From: Terriglobia bacterium
GTDB taxonomy: Bacteria; Acidobacteriota; Terriglobia; Bryobacterales; Bryobacteraceae
Assembly: GCA_020073445.1 (NCBI GenBank)
Contig: JAIQFE010000001.1
Span: 62,001 to 126,000 of the forward strand
DNA: 64,000 bases
Direction of reading: 5' to 3'
In this document: positions 41,380 to 50,571 of the stretch, one piece after another
Numbering within the stretch: the stretch's first letter is position 1
How the letters are laid out: each line of letters starts with the position of its first letter
Position numbers and translations under genes: made by a program
Notes under the pieces: model-generated
What the model was told of the DNA's origin: nothing
Databases searched by the model: none
Seen by the model: the letters and a program-made list of their open reading frames with translations, nothing else

Positions 41380-44274
41380 TTATTTCTTGCGAAACGCGTC
41401 ATCCGCTTCCGCTCCAGGACGCGGCTTCCAATCCAGAGTGTAGTATTCGCCTCGATCTCTGGCCCATGGGTCAAAGGCGTTAACGACGGTGCTTAGCTCC
41501 GCCGAAAGCTCCGGCATCGTCCGCAGGAGCACGCGCTTCAACGGAGAAACCGGCTGCGAGTGCCCATTGGGAGCTCCCTTTTCCATCTGTGCGGGTCCCG
41601 GCCCGTTGTTGATCACCCAATCGAGCCCGAGCTGGGTGTAGAACTCCGGCCGAAAACTGGATGTGAAGAAACGATCGCTATACAGCCTTCGGGACGCATT
41701 GAGAATAAACACCACGAATTGCGTCTCGGATATCGCAAATCCGTGGGGACGCGTGGATTCCGCCAGCCAGCCCACAACAGTATCCACATCTTCGACGTTG
41801 TCCACCATGCTGCCGTTGGGATGTCCGAGACAGTCGTTGATGGGCGATCCGTCTTGATTGCGCTGGGCGTCCGTTATCACCTTGCCCGCGTCGCAGATAT
41901 GCTGCCCATATACTTCGCGTAGCGTCGCAACCAATCTTTGCTGGCTGGATTTCTCCGCGGAATTGGCGGGAAGATGCCGGTCGACGAAATCATCGAAGCT
42001 GGTGAGCTGCCGCAATCCATACTGGCGCCGAAATTCATTGAAGCGCGGAACGCCGCGTTCCCGGTCGCGGATCAAATCCAGCGCGGCCACGTCGATTTGC
42101 TGCGTTTCCGAATTCAGGCGCGGGATTCTTAGATTCTGGAGGAACATCGGCGAGTTTTGCAGCGCCAGCAGCCCTAATCGTTGCCGGCCCATGGTGAGCG
42201 CCCAGTTGGAAAGCCCCCGCGAACGCATCGCATCCGTGGCCTTGGCCTGGAACGTTTCCACCACCGGAATCTTGTTTTTGATCTCGTTGGGGGTGCCCAG
42301 GTCCCGATATTCGAGCAGATCCGGTACCAGCGCATGAAGCCGGTAGACAGTAATGAATTCTTCCGGGAAGTTGAAGGGAGATCCGAAGTGATTCACCCCA
42401 CCGTTCACGTGCTGCGGGTTGGAAAGGTCCCAGGTATCTTTTTTGTTCGGGTCGATGAGTGCCAGCACAGGGTCGTCGGCATAGACCCGGCTTCCCAGAC
42501 CGAAAATTCCCGGCCCGGACGCAAAGACGGAGTACCACTGCGTGGCTTTCTTGACGTCGGTCGAAGTACCGAAGCTCCGGGACACGATCTGCCGCAGAGC
42601 CTCCGAGACCTCTGGGGCATGGTCGCCCAGCAGCCCGTTCCAATTGGCGTTCATCCCAAGGTACAAAGGCTCTCCGTACAGGAGTTGGGGCGTCCATTCG
42701 ATGGTGTGAATTTTGGCGATCTCGGCCGCCACCACCAGGCGTGCCGCCTCGAACAACTCGTCGGGCGTAACGTCGCGATAGCGAATCACCCGGGCCGGCT
42801 GCGCGGGATTGCGAAGTCCCGAGTCGGCGTCGGGCGTTCGCGCGGCCTGCTTGCGAAACTCGTCGACGAAGGCGTTGTGTTCCCGGGCGAATACGTTGTG
42901 ATAGAAGCTGATCCCGATGGTAAAGTTGTCCGGAAACGCCGTTGCCTCCTGCCCCGCCCATTCCGGATTCATCGGGTCGGACGCAGCGAGCGTGGGCAAA
43001 TATCCCTGTTGATCACCCGCGACGGTGCGTCCCGCGACGGCCGGTAAAAGGAGCTTGGCCGGATCTTTCGGATCCCGCTTGACGCGCATCCGGGAACGAT
43101 CGTCGTAGCCGTAGATTTGCGAGGCGTCCCACCAGGCTGTGACGTTGTTTCGAAACGTTTTCGGGGCGCGCTCGGCGTATGTCTTCCCGTCTTTTGAGAA
43201 TTGCTTCGCATCGGTGCTATCGGCGACGTAGGCTTTGTCGATCTGGTCGCCGGGACGGCATCCCAGCTTCTTGGCGTCCTCCGGCGTGAGCGGCTTTTCG
43301 ACTCCGTTCACTTTCTGCGAAGAGCAGCCGACCGGCATGTATTCCGCCTGATTGTGTCCCTCGTCCAAGTGCGAGAACCAATCGTGGGTCATGAACTGGA
43401 TCCAGAACGCCGCCAGCACATTGAAGAACGGTGCTTTTTTATAGTCGCAATCGGCATCCTTGGAAAATCCCGGCAGCCCGTACCCGGAGTTGCACTTGCC
43501 TGGATCAGTCTGCTGCCGGGTGAAGAGCTTGCGGCTGATCACCTGCGGATCCGGGCTCATCAGGCTGAGTCTGCCGGCGTGCCGATTCCTGGTAAGATCC
43601 GTTCGGCCTTGATCGGGAAAGGTGGTATCGAACGTGACGTTCCGTGCGAACAGCTGGCCGGTCGAACCCATCGCCGGATTGAAAATGTCATTGCAGATGC
43701 CGTTGACGTTCCGGTGGCGGATCAGTTCGCCCTTGCAGACCTGGTCTCCGGCGCCGCCTACGCGGCCGTAGTCCGGATTTGCCGGCGGGAGGCGCATTTC
43801 CTTCCAAGTCTTGAGGGCCGGGCCTCCTACGCCGTTCCGCCCGGAGATGTAGTCCTTGTACGTGCCGTTGTTGTCGAACAGATTGAACTTGATCAGCTCG
43901 ATGCGCTCATATTCCAGGTCGAGCAGAGCGCCATCGATGCCGCGTTGCGTGGGACCGAGATGACCGGCCTGCTTCACAAAGTCGGGGGCCTTGGAACTCG
44001 CATCTCCGGCACCCCAATAATTCGCCCAGTCCACCCACGGAGCCGTCCTGAACTGCACCGCCCCGTTTCCTCCCCGGCATAGGGCGGTCGCGGCTTGAAC
44101 CTTCCCCAGAAATCGTTCCTCGCGCGAGGCGGCGATCGGACGCAGACCGTCCCGGGCCATTTCCTCACAAGCCTGTAACGAAGCCAGCTCGGCCTTCACT
44201 AGTTCAGGTGACGTTCGATTACAGCTTGTCGCGAGTACTAAGGCCAGCAGGAGGCCATACGGAATCCTTGACAT
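41380..44274 (-). CDS. animal-type haem peroxidase family lipoprotein
   Basis: 964-aa member of the animal haem peroxidase superfamily. A lipobox (LALVLATSC) at the N-terminus predicts export and lipid anchoring. Distal-side block: FWIQFMTHDWFSHLDEGHNQ with the Gln and His expected at the haem; later VFAREHNAFVDEF, ARLVVAAEIAKIHTIEW (proximal His region) and MGRQRLGLLALQNSPMF. I use the ATG at 44274 with GAAAGG upstream, because the longer frame from 44343 runs through the promoter. It oxidises halides or organic substrates in known homologues. It leads an operon with the phospholipase-like, 84-aa and barrel genes. Confidence 0.88.
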   Translation of the reverse strand: MSRIPYGLLLALVLATSCNRTSPELVKAELASLQACEEMARDGLRPIAASREERFLGKVQAATALCRGGNGAVQFRTAPWVDWANYWGAGDASSKAPDFVKQAGHLGPTQRGIDGALLDLEYERIELIKFNLFDNNGTYKDYISGRNGVGGPALKTWKEMRLPPANPDYGRVGGAGDQVCKGELIRHRNVNGICNDIFNPAMGSTGQLFARNVTFDTTFPDQGRTDLTRNRHAGRLSLMSPDPQVISRKLFTRQQTDPGKCNSGYGLPGFSKDADCDYKKAPFFNVLAAFWIQFMTHDWFSHLDEGHNQAEYMPVGCSSQKVNGVEKPLTPEDAKKLGCRPGDQIDKAYVADSTDAKQFSKDGKTYAERAPKTFRNNVTAWWDASQIYGYDDRSRMRVKRDPKDPAKLLLPAVAGRTVAGDQQGYLPTLAASDPMNPEWAGQEATAFPDNFTIGISFYHNVFAREHNAFVDEFRKQAARTPDADSGLRNPAQPARVIRYRDVTPDELFEAARLVVAAEIAKIHTIEWTPQLLYGEPLYLGMNANWNGLLGDHAPEVSEALRQIVSRSFGTSTDVKKATQWYSVFASGPGIFGLGSRVYADDPVLALIDPNKKDTWDLSNPQHVNGGVNHFGSPFNFPEEFITVYRLHALVPDLLEYRDLGTPNEIKNKIPVVETFQAKATDAMRSRGLSNWALTMGRQRLGLLALQNSPMFLQNLRIPRLNSETQQIDVAALDLIRDRERGVPRFNEFRRQYGLRQLTSFDDFVDRHLPANSAEKSSQQRLVATLREVYGQHICDAGKVITDAQRNQDGSPINDCLGHPNGSMVDNVEDVDTVVGWLAESTRPHGFAISETQFVVFILNASRRLYSDRFFTSSFRPEFYTQLGLDWVINNGPGPAQMEKGAPNGHSQPVSPLKRVLLRTMPELSAELSTVVNAFDPWARDRGEYYTLDWKPRPGAEADDAFRKK

Positions 44275-44314
44275 GGAACTACCTTTCGATGCTGACATCC
44301 ATCTCACTAGGACA

Positions 44315-44342
44315 TAGTGGAGTTTCCGTGCGGAACGTTTCA
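44315..44342 (-). promoter_or_regulatory. predicted ECF-type promoter, site 4 (haem peroxidase operon)
   Basis: On the minus strand TGAAACG (44342-44336), 15 bases, CCACTA (44320-44315); 40 bases to the peroxidase ATG. The TTCC following the -35 box is shared with site 1. It lies in the 73-base gap between divergent peroxidase and patatin genes. Confidence 0.65.
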
Positions 44343-44347
44343 AACTT

Positions 44348-47200
44348 ATGAGCCGGATACCCCAGGACGAGGTTCGTCCCCTTTCTTATCTTGAGGTTCT
44401 GGACGAAGAAAACCAGGCTCTTACCGGCTCAGAGCCCTCCCATGAGGATCTGCGGCTTCGCGAAGACTATAGGCGGGCTCTGGGAACGGGCTCCGCGGAA
44501 AGCGCCGAACCCACGCGAAAGTATCGCGACAGCGTCATGGCGCGGCTTCACGCGAGCGCCCGGAGCGCACTATGCTTTTCAGGCGGCGGCATCCGTAGCG
44601 CCACTTTTGGCTTGGGCGTGCTTCAGGGACTTGCGGCGTTTTCTCGCAAACCGGACGGCCGGCGTCCCGGCCTGCTAGGTGAATTCGACTATCTCTCGAC
44701 CGTATCGGGGGGTGGGTACTTGGGCTCGTGGTTTTCGGCTTGGGCAACACGCCGGTCGAAGATCGACAAGCATGCCGGCGTTTCCGGCGAAAAGCTCCGC
44801 GATTGCGAGATCCCCGACCTGCGAGACGGAACCGCCGCGATCATTCATGACCTGGCGTCGGTGCCCGACGTCGCGTTCGAACCGGAGCGCGAACCGGTAA
44901 AGCATCTGCGCGCCTACAGTAACTACCTTTCGCCCAGACTAGGTTTCTTTTCTCTGGATACGTGGACGCTGGCGGCCATCGTCTTGCGAAACATGTTTCT
45001 CAACTGGCTGGTGCTGATACCCGCATTTGCCGCCTTCTTGCTGATCCCGGTCTTCTGCTGGCGTGTGATGTGGGTGCATCCTCCCGACATCGCGTCGGCA
45101 ACACTTTGGTCCTTGATCGTCGCGGGAATGCTGCTGGGCGGTCAGGCGACCGCATACGTCGGTTTCGATCTCCCTAGCGCCGGGGACGCCGAACGCCCGT
45201 CCAAGCACTTCCTTATTTATTGCCTGGCGCCGTTGTCTTTGGCCGCGGTCGCGCTGAGCGTTTTCTGGGCATGGCTGCCGCCTGGATCGCCTGCCGCTCC
45301 CTGGTGGGACGTGGTAAGCCGCGGCAAAGAGGGCGTCGCGTGGTGGCACTTCGCGGTGTTCGGATCCGTAATGCACGGCGGAGGAATGCTGGTCGGGATG
45401 AGTCACGTTCGACTCCGTTTCCATCGGCCGCCCACCAAGACTGGTGTAGTGGCTACCAGTGCGGCGTTCGTGACAGGGTTCGTCGGGGGACTGGCTGGCT
45501 GGGCCGTGTCGCAACTAGCCGCCGTTGAAACCGAGTATTCGGATTTCTTGCAAGACCCCAGGCTGTATTCCTGTCTCGCCTTTCCAATGTTAATGGGGGT
45601 CTTTCTTTTCGCGGGAACCCTGCTGGTGGGATCCACCAGTTACGTGACCAAGGACGAGGATCGCGAATGGTGGGCGACCTCGGGCGGATGGTTTCTCACC
45701 ATCGCGCTCGGCTGGCTGGCGTTCGCGTCCGTGGTGCTCTATTCTCCACAAGCCCTGGACTGGCTGGATAGTCGGATCAGCGCGGCCGTCACCGCCCTTA
45801 CCGGCTTCATGGGTTTCGCCGCAGCCCGAGCCGGGAACAGCCCTAAGACGCCGACCGGCTTGCAGGACCCCGGCAACGTGAATAACGGCGGAGGCGCCGT
45901 AAGGTTCCTGAAGCGTTACGGTCCACAAGTGCTGATGGCCTCGTTCATGCTTCTGCTGGTGATGCTGCTGTCAGGGCTCAATCAGAGGATTCTCATCATG
46001 TTCGGTTTTCCAACAGGACCGTCCTTGTGGGGGTTCGTTGCACCGGTTGTCTGGATGGCGCTAGCTTACGGCGCGCTGTGCCTGATGGCTTCGTGGTTCA
46101 TCAACGTGAATAAGTTCTCCCTGCACGCCATGTATCGCGAAAGACTCATCCGGGCGTATCTGGGAGCCTCCAATCCCTGCCGCAAGCCCCATCCATTTAC
46201 CGGCTTTGACGAAAACGACAACATTTCGATGTGCACTCTCACGGCGAACAAACCGATGCACGTGGTCAACATGGCGCTGAATCTGGTGCACGGCGAAAAT
46301 CTCAGATGGCAGGAACGCAAGGCCGCTTCCTTTACCTCAACACGGCTGCATACCGGAGGACTGTGCGTCGACTACCGCTCTTCGGCGTTCTACGGCGGGC
46401 GCTACGGCACCAATAAGACGCCCATCTCCCTGGGCACGGCGATTACGATTTCCGGTGCTGCCGCGAGTCCCAACATGGGTTATCACTCCTCGCCCCTGCT
46501 GATGCTGGTGATGACTCTGTTCAACGCCCGGCTGGGCTGGTGGCTGGGGAATCCGCGGCGCAAGCGCCGGATCTGGACCTCGCCGAGCCCCCGCTGGGGA
46601 ATCCGGCCGTTCCTGGACGAGGCGTTCGGGCTGACCACGGACACGAACTCGTGGATCTATCTATCCGACGGCGGCCACTTTGAGAATCTTGCCATCTATG
46701 AAATGGTTCTGCGGCGCTGCCATTGCATTGTGGTGTCCGATGCCGGCTGCGATCCAGACTACACATATGAAGACCTGGCCAACGCGGTACGCAAGATACG
46801 CATCGATTTCGGCATTCCGATCGATTTCGACAATCCTTCCATGCCGATGTCAGCCGACAAGCTACCTACGCCGCGGCACAGCGGCAAGCACTGCGCCATC
46901 GCCCGCATCCGCTATTCCGCGGTGGACGGGCCGGAGGCGCCCGATGGCATTTTGATTTACATCAAACCGTCGCTCAACGGAAACGAGCCCGCGGACGTGC
47001 AACACTACGCGGCGGCGGACCCCTTGTTTCCACATCAGCCGACATCCGATCAGTTTTTCGATGAATCGCAATTTGAAAGCTACCGGCGGCTGGGTTTGCA
47101 TGTGATCGAAGAGATCCTGCACACGCCCGACCGCTCGGCTTACGAATACACTCTTTCCGAGTTCCTCACGGCGGCTGAGGCGTACGCGAGCAATACTTGA
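44348..47200 (+). CDS. patatin-like phospholipase with large membrane domain
   Basis: 950-aa protein. Residues 75-130 hold the first half of a patatin active site: oxyanion loop SGGGIRSATFG (79-85) and the nucleophile in STVSGGGYLG (Ser 120). About 500 residues with eight to nine hydrophobic helices follow (for example LIVAGMLLGGQATAYVGFDL). The catalytic Asp appears only at LSDGGHFENL (D774). Such split patatins with a membrane insert occur in soil bacteria, and the catalytic dyad is intact. The gene is divergent from the peroxidase operon; no clear promoter was seen for it. The ribosome-binding site is poor. Confidence 0.88.
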   Translation: MSRIPQDEVRPLSYLEVLDEENQALTGSEPSHEDLRLREDYRRALGTGSAESAEPTRKYRDSVMARLHASARSALCFSGGGIRSATFGLGVLQGLAAFSRKPDGRRPGLLGEFDYLSTVSGGGYLGSWFSAWATRRSKIDKHAGVSGEKLRDCEIPDLRDGTAAIIHDLASVPDVAFEPEREPVKHLRAYSNYLSPRLGFFSLDTWTLAAIVLRNMFLNWLVLIPAFAAFLLIPVFCWRVMWVHPPDIASATLWSLIVAGMLLGGQATAYVGFDLPSAGDAERPSKHFLIYCLAPLSLAAVALSVFWAWLPPGSPAAPWWDVVSRGKEGVAWWHFAVFGSVMHGGGMLVGMSHVRLRFHRPPTKTGVVATSAAFVTGFVGGLAGWAVSQLAAVETEYSDFLQDPRLYSCLAFPMLMGVFLFAGTLLVGSTSYVTKDEDREWWATSGGWFLTIALGWLAFASVVLYSPQALDWLDSRISAAVTALTGFMGFAAARAGNSPKTPTGLQDPGNVNNGGGAVRFLKRYGPQVLMASFMLLLVMLLSGLNQRILIMFGFPTGPSLWGFVAPVVWMALAYGALCLMASWFINVNKFSLHAMYRERLIRAYLGASNPCRKPHPFTGFDENDNISMCTLTANKPMHVVNMALNLVHGENLRWQERKAASFTSTRLHTGGLCVDYRSSAFYGGRYGTNKTPISLGTAITISGAAASPNMGYHSSPLLMLVMTLFNARLGWWLGNPRRKRRIWTSPSPRWGIRPFLDEAFGLTTDTNSWIYLSDGGHFENLAIYEMVLRRCHCIVVSDAGCDPDYTYEDLANAVRKIRIDFGIPIDFDNPSMPMSADKLPTPRHSGKHCAIARIRYSAVDGPEAPDGILIYIKPSLNGNEPADVQHYAAADPLFPHQPTSDQFFDESQFESYRRLGLHVIEEILHTPDRSAYEYTLSEFLTAAEAYASNT

Positions 47201-47353
47201 GCGATTGGAGTGCTCACTTCCGGACGCAGCGAATGCCTCTTAAAGAGCCTGGATATCTTAGTTCTATCACGTAGCATATGATCCGAAATAATGATCTTAA
47301 GCTATTGTTCGTCCAAAACCTCAGTGCTAATCTCGGCCCATACGGATGCTTCT

Positions 47354-47800
47354 ATGGATTTAGTCATCAACGCCGCTCTTATCGCAACTTCGGTTGCTCT
47401 ATTCTGCTATTGGTTTCGGTACGGCTGTTTGCTGATCCTCGCAGCGGAAGGGCCTCACGACTTCACTGAGGAAGTTGCGGAGGCGAATCAGCTGTCTTTC
47501 CGTGAAGTCCGATCCAGGCTTCGGAAGCATGATGTCACGGACCTTGACCGCTCGCACAAATGCTTGGAGCGGGACTTTGCCGTTATTGCTTACCTGCTGG
47601 AACACACTCCCGCAACCGGTTTTGACGCCGGGTTTGACGACGCAATGCTCAAGGTCCACTTCCGGGCCATGAGCGCCTGTTTCCGCTTGACTCGCAAGAA
47701 CCTGCGTGAGTCTGCATCAGACGCGCTGGAAGAGATGACTCTGGTGGTGGCGCATCTGGCCAACCAATTAGGCGAGCGCAGCGCAGCGCCTGCACGCTGA
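47354..47800 (+). CDS. 148-aa hypothetical membrane-anchored protein
   Basis: One N-terminal helix (LVINAALIATSVALFCYWF) followed by a helical cytoplasmic part (FREVRSRLRKHDVTDLDRSH, LHVTPATGF-like linker, FRLTRKNLRESASDALEEM). No family recognised. The ATG at 47354 starts just before the helix; an alternative start at 47291 adds 21 residues. It is read in the same direction as the patatin gene but after 150 bases. Confidence 0.65.
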   Translation: MDLVINAALIATSVALFCYWFRYGCLLILAAEGPHDFTEEVAEANQLSFREVRSRLRKHDVTDLDRSHKCLERDFAVIAYLLEHTPATGFDAGFDDAMLKVHFRAMSACFRLTRKNLRESASDALEEMTLVVAHLANQLGERSAAPAR

Positions 47801-47890
47801 ATCATTCGGATAGAGTAATCTCGTCAAACCGGCCATTCTAGGACTATCCCAAGGACGTGGGTCTGTTACCGCGAAGAAGCCCCGCCCACT

Positions 47891-49549
47891 CTATCTCAAC
47901 CCGAAGGTGTACAAGGCGCTCCCGCACTGAATGCTTACATACTGCTTTCCGTTGACCACGTAAGTCATCGGGCCAGCCGAAACAGATGGTCCGAGGTTCG
48001 TCTCCCAGAGCAACTTGCCATCGCGAGCATCCAAGGCAACAAATTGTCCGTCACGTCCGCCGGCGAATAATAAATTTGACGCGGTAGTCAGCACTCCACC
48101 CTCTGTGGACGGAGCCGCCAGCCGGAACGCCCACTTGCGGTCGCCGGTATTGGGATCCATCGCGACGATCGAACTGAACATTTCATCATTGGCGCCTCCG
48201 CGGCCCGGGCCTCCTCCGGTGAAGCTCTGGCCTTCCTGGAATTCGGGCGGAGCCTCGTTTTTCCTGTAAGTGCTGGAGCTGTTCTCCCACGCCGGAATAT
48301 AGAACAGGCCGGTAACCGGGCTAAACGACGGGTTGTACCAGTTGGTTCCGCCCTGGTTGCCGGGGTACACCAAAGTTCCTTCCAAGGTCGGCACGATTCC
48401 GGGGGCGCGCATCGGCCGGCCTTTTTCGTCGAAACCGGTATACCAGTTTGTCTTCACAAAAGACTTGCCCGACAAGAACTGGCCGGTGGTGCGGTCGAGC
48501 ACATAAAACACCCCGTTCCGATTCGCCCACATCATCACTTTCCTTGGGCTGCCCTTGAAATTGATATCGGCCAGCACCGGAACCTGGGTCGCGTCCCAAT
48601 CGAATTCATCGTGCGGAGAGAACTGATAGTGCCACTTCAGCTTTCCGGTGTCGGCGTCGAGAGCGATCACCGACGAGCTGTACAGATTGTCGCCCAACCG
48701 GTTATCGCCGTTATAGTCCGGACCAGCATTCCCCGTGCCCCACATGGTCAGGTTCGTCTCGGGATCGTAAGATCCGGTAACCCAGATCGGCGCTCCGCCA
48801 TGTAGATAGGAATCGCTCGGCTTGCCGTCTTTACCGAGCCAGGTCTCGTATCCCGCCTCTCCCGGACCGGGCACCGTGTTGAAACGCCAAACTTCTTTGC
48901 CGGTGTTCACGTCGTAAGCGGCCAGAAAACCGCGAACGCCGTGCTCTCCGCCCGCAACGCCGGCGATCACTTTATCTTTGACCACGATAGGCGCCACCGT
49001 CATGGCGTATTGTTGCTTATAGTCCGCAATTTGCGTGTTCCAGATCTCCTTGCCGGTTTTCGCGTCCAGCGCGATCATCTTGGCATCGAGAGCCGCCAGA
49101 AACAGTTTGCCGCCCAGAATCGCCACGCCCCGGGTCAAATTCCCGCAGCAGGGATTTCGGGTGCCTTCCGCTGGCTTGTGTGAGTATTGCCAGATCGTCT
49201 TACCCGTGGCCGCATCCAGCGCGATCACATCATTGGGACTCTGAACGGTGTACATCACTCCGTCCACCACCAGCGGCGTCACCTCATGCTTGTCGAGCGA
49301 GCGGGACTGAAAGACCCATTTAAGAGTGAGGTCCCGGGCATTCGCCGGACTGATCTGCGTGAGCGCGCTATGCCGCTGGCTGTTGAGATTTCCCGAATAA
49401 GTCAGCCAGTTCTGCGGCTCCTGATTCGCGCGCAGGATCCGCTCGAAAGGGACGGCGGTCACGGGCGCTTCGCGGTTCTGTGGGCCGCGGCCTCCCTGAG
49501 CCCAGAGTGGCGCGGTGATGGTAGCGAACAGAAGTAAACGGGTGGTCAT
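47891..49549 (-). CDS. PQQ-dependent alcohol dehydrogenase-type quinoprotein
   Basis: 552-aa eight-bladed quinoprotein of the methanol/ethanol dehydrogenase family without a cytochrome domain. Signal peptide 1-17. Tryptophan-docking repeats (VIALDAATGKTIWQYSHKP, MIALDAKTGKEIW, LAAYDVNTGKEVWRF, VALDARDGKLLWETNLG) are clear. NPCCGN holds the adjacent Cys pair that forms the ring over PQQ. The metal/catalytic region includes TGNAGPDYNGDNRLGDNLY. It is predicted periplasmic, passing electrons to a soluble cytochrome. It is divergent from the VOC pair at 49687. Confidence 0.9.
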   Translation of the reverse strand: MTTRLLLFATITAPLWAQGGRGPQNREAPVTAVPFERILRANQEPQNWLTYSGNLNSQRHSALTQISPANARDLTLKWVFQSRSLDKHEVTPLVVDGVMYTVQSPNDVIALDAATGKTIWQYSHKPAEGTRNPCCGNLTRGVAILGGKLFLAALDAKMIALDAKTGKEIWNTQIADYKQQYAMTVAPIVVKDKVIAGVAGGEHGVRGFLAAYDVNTGKEVWRFNTVPGPGEAGYETWLGKDGKPSDSYLHGGAPIWVTGSYDPETNLTMWGTGNAGPDYNGDNRLGDNLYSSSVIALDADTGKLKWHYQFSPHDEFDWDATQVPVLADINFKGSPRKVMMWANRNGVFYVLDRTTGQFLSGKSFVKTNWYTGFDEKGRPMRAPGIVPTLEGTLVYPGNQGGTNWYNPSFSPVTGLFYIPAWENSSSTYRKNEAPPEFQEGQSFTGGGPGRGGANDEMFSSIVAMDPNTGDRKWAFRLAAPSTEGGVLTTASNLLFAGGRDGQFVALDARDGKLLWETNLGPSVSAGPMTYVVNGKQYVSIQCGSALYTFGLR

Positions 49550-49686
49550 GGTTAAGTCTCCCAGCGGCGTATCGCCGGTATCTTAACACTTGGGCATCCG
49601 TGCGTGCGACACGCGCCGTGCCGCCCCTTCAGCCGCTGCCCGAAGCGCAAAGGCGATATCGTGTAGACTTGCCCAGGGAGGTGTTC

Positions 49687-50559
49687 ATGAAGCGTTTATT
49701 GACCGGGATCGGGCTAGTTATGGTGGTGTTCGCGCCGGCCGTTGCCAGTGCGCAGATTCTGGTGGCTGGAGAAGGCCCCGTTGTGTACGGGCATCACCAT
49801 CTGAACACCACGAACATGGATGCTCAGAAGAAATTCTTTGTCGACACCCTCGGCGGCAGCGTGGTCAAGATCGGTTCCGGTGACCGGCAGCAGGAGATCA
49901 TCCAGTTCCCGAATGTTCTGATCTTTTTCCGTCCGATGCAGGCGCCGACGGGCGGCTCGATCGGCACGACGGTGAACCACATCGGCTTTTCCGTCCCCGA
50001 TCTCAAGCCGGTCGTGGCGAAGATCAAGGCGAACGGCTTCAAAATGATCACCACCGATTCGGTCGCCGCGAACGTGAAAGTGACCGACGACATCGCGGCT
50101 TCCAGTCCGACGACAAACCTCGCGTTTGCGCTCGGTCCGGAGGATGTCAAAGTGGAGTTCGTCGAAGTCAAATCGCAAAAGGTCCCGATTCAGCTTCATC
50201 ACGTCCACTTCTTCGGGCAAATGAACACCGAGATGCAGGCGTGGTACGCGAAGACGTTCGGCGCGAAGATGCTCCCGGCCAATCCGGCGTCCGCTTTTGT
50301 GGTGGATCAGCTGCCCGGCGTGTCCCTGAACTTCTCGCCGTCGCCGACGCCGACCGTCGGCACCACCGGCCGAGCGATCGATCATATCGGCTTCGAGATC
50401 AAAGACCTGGAAGCATTCACCAAGAAGCTTGAAGCCCAGGGCATCAAACTGGATCGACCCTACACCAAGGTGCCCCAGCTCGGCATCGCGATCGCGTTCA
50501 TCAAAGATCCCTGGGGAACGAATATTGAAATGACGGAAGGGCTCGCGGACCTCAAGTAG
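49687..50559 (+). CDS. exported VOC (glyoxalase-fold) protein, first of a tandem pair
   Basis: 290-aa protein with a signal peptide (residues 1-21, FAPAVASAQ) and two VOC modules: VYGHHHLNTTNMDAQKKFFV and VNHIGFSVPDLKPVVAKIKA, then LHHVHFFGQMNTEMQAWYAK and IDHIGFEIKDLEAFTKKLEA, ending FIKDPWGTNIEMTEGL. Several His/Glu positions typical of the metal site are present. Export is unusual for this mostly cytoplasmic family. GGGAGG precedes the ATG; the longer frame from 49600 is not supported. A paralogue follows 12 bases after the stop. Confidence 0.9.
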   Translation: MKRLLTGIGLVMVVFAPAVASAQILVAGEGPVVYGHHHLNTTNMDAQKKFFVDTLGGSVVKIGSGDRQQEIIQFPNVLIFFRPMQAPTGGSIGTTVNHIGFSVPDLKPVVAKIKANGFKMITTDSVAANVKVTDDIAASSPTTNLAFALGPEDVKVEFVEVKSQKVPIQLHHVHFFGQMNTEMQAWYAKTFGAKMLPANPASAFVVDQLPGVSLNFSPSPTPTVGTTGRAIDHIGFEIKDLEAFTKKLEAQGIKLDRPYTKVPQLGIAIAFIKDPWGTNIEMTEGLADLK

Positions 50560-50571
50560 GGGTTTCGTCCA

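Noticed and set aside
44230-44347. A plus-strand copy of the ECF element for the patatin gene
   Set aside because: TGGAACT and TCACTA are present, but 23 bases apart rather than 15, so I do not count it.
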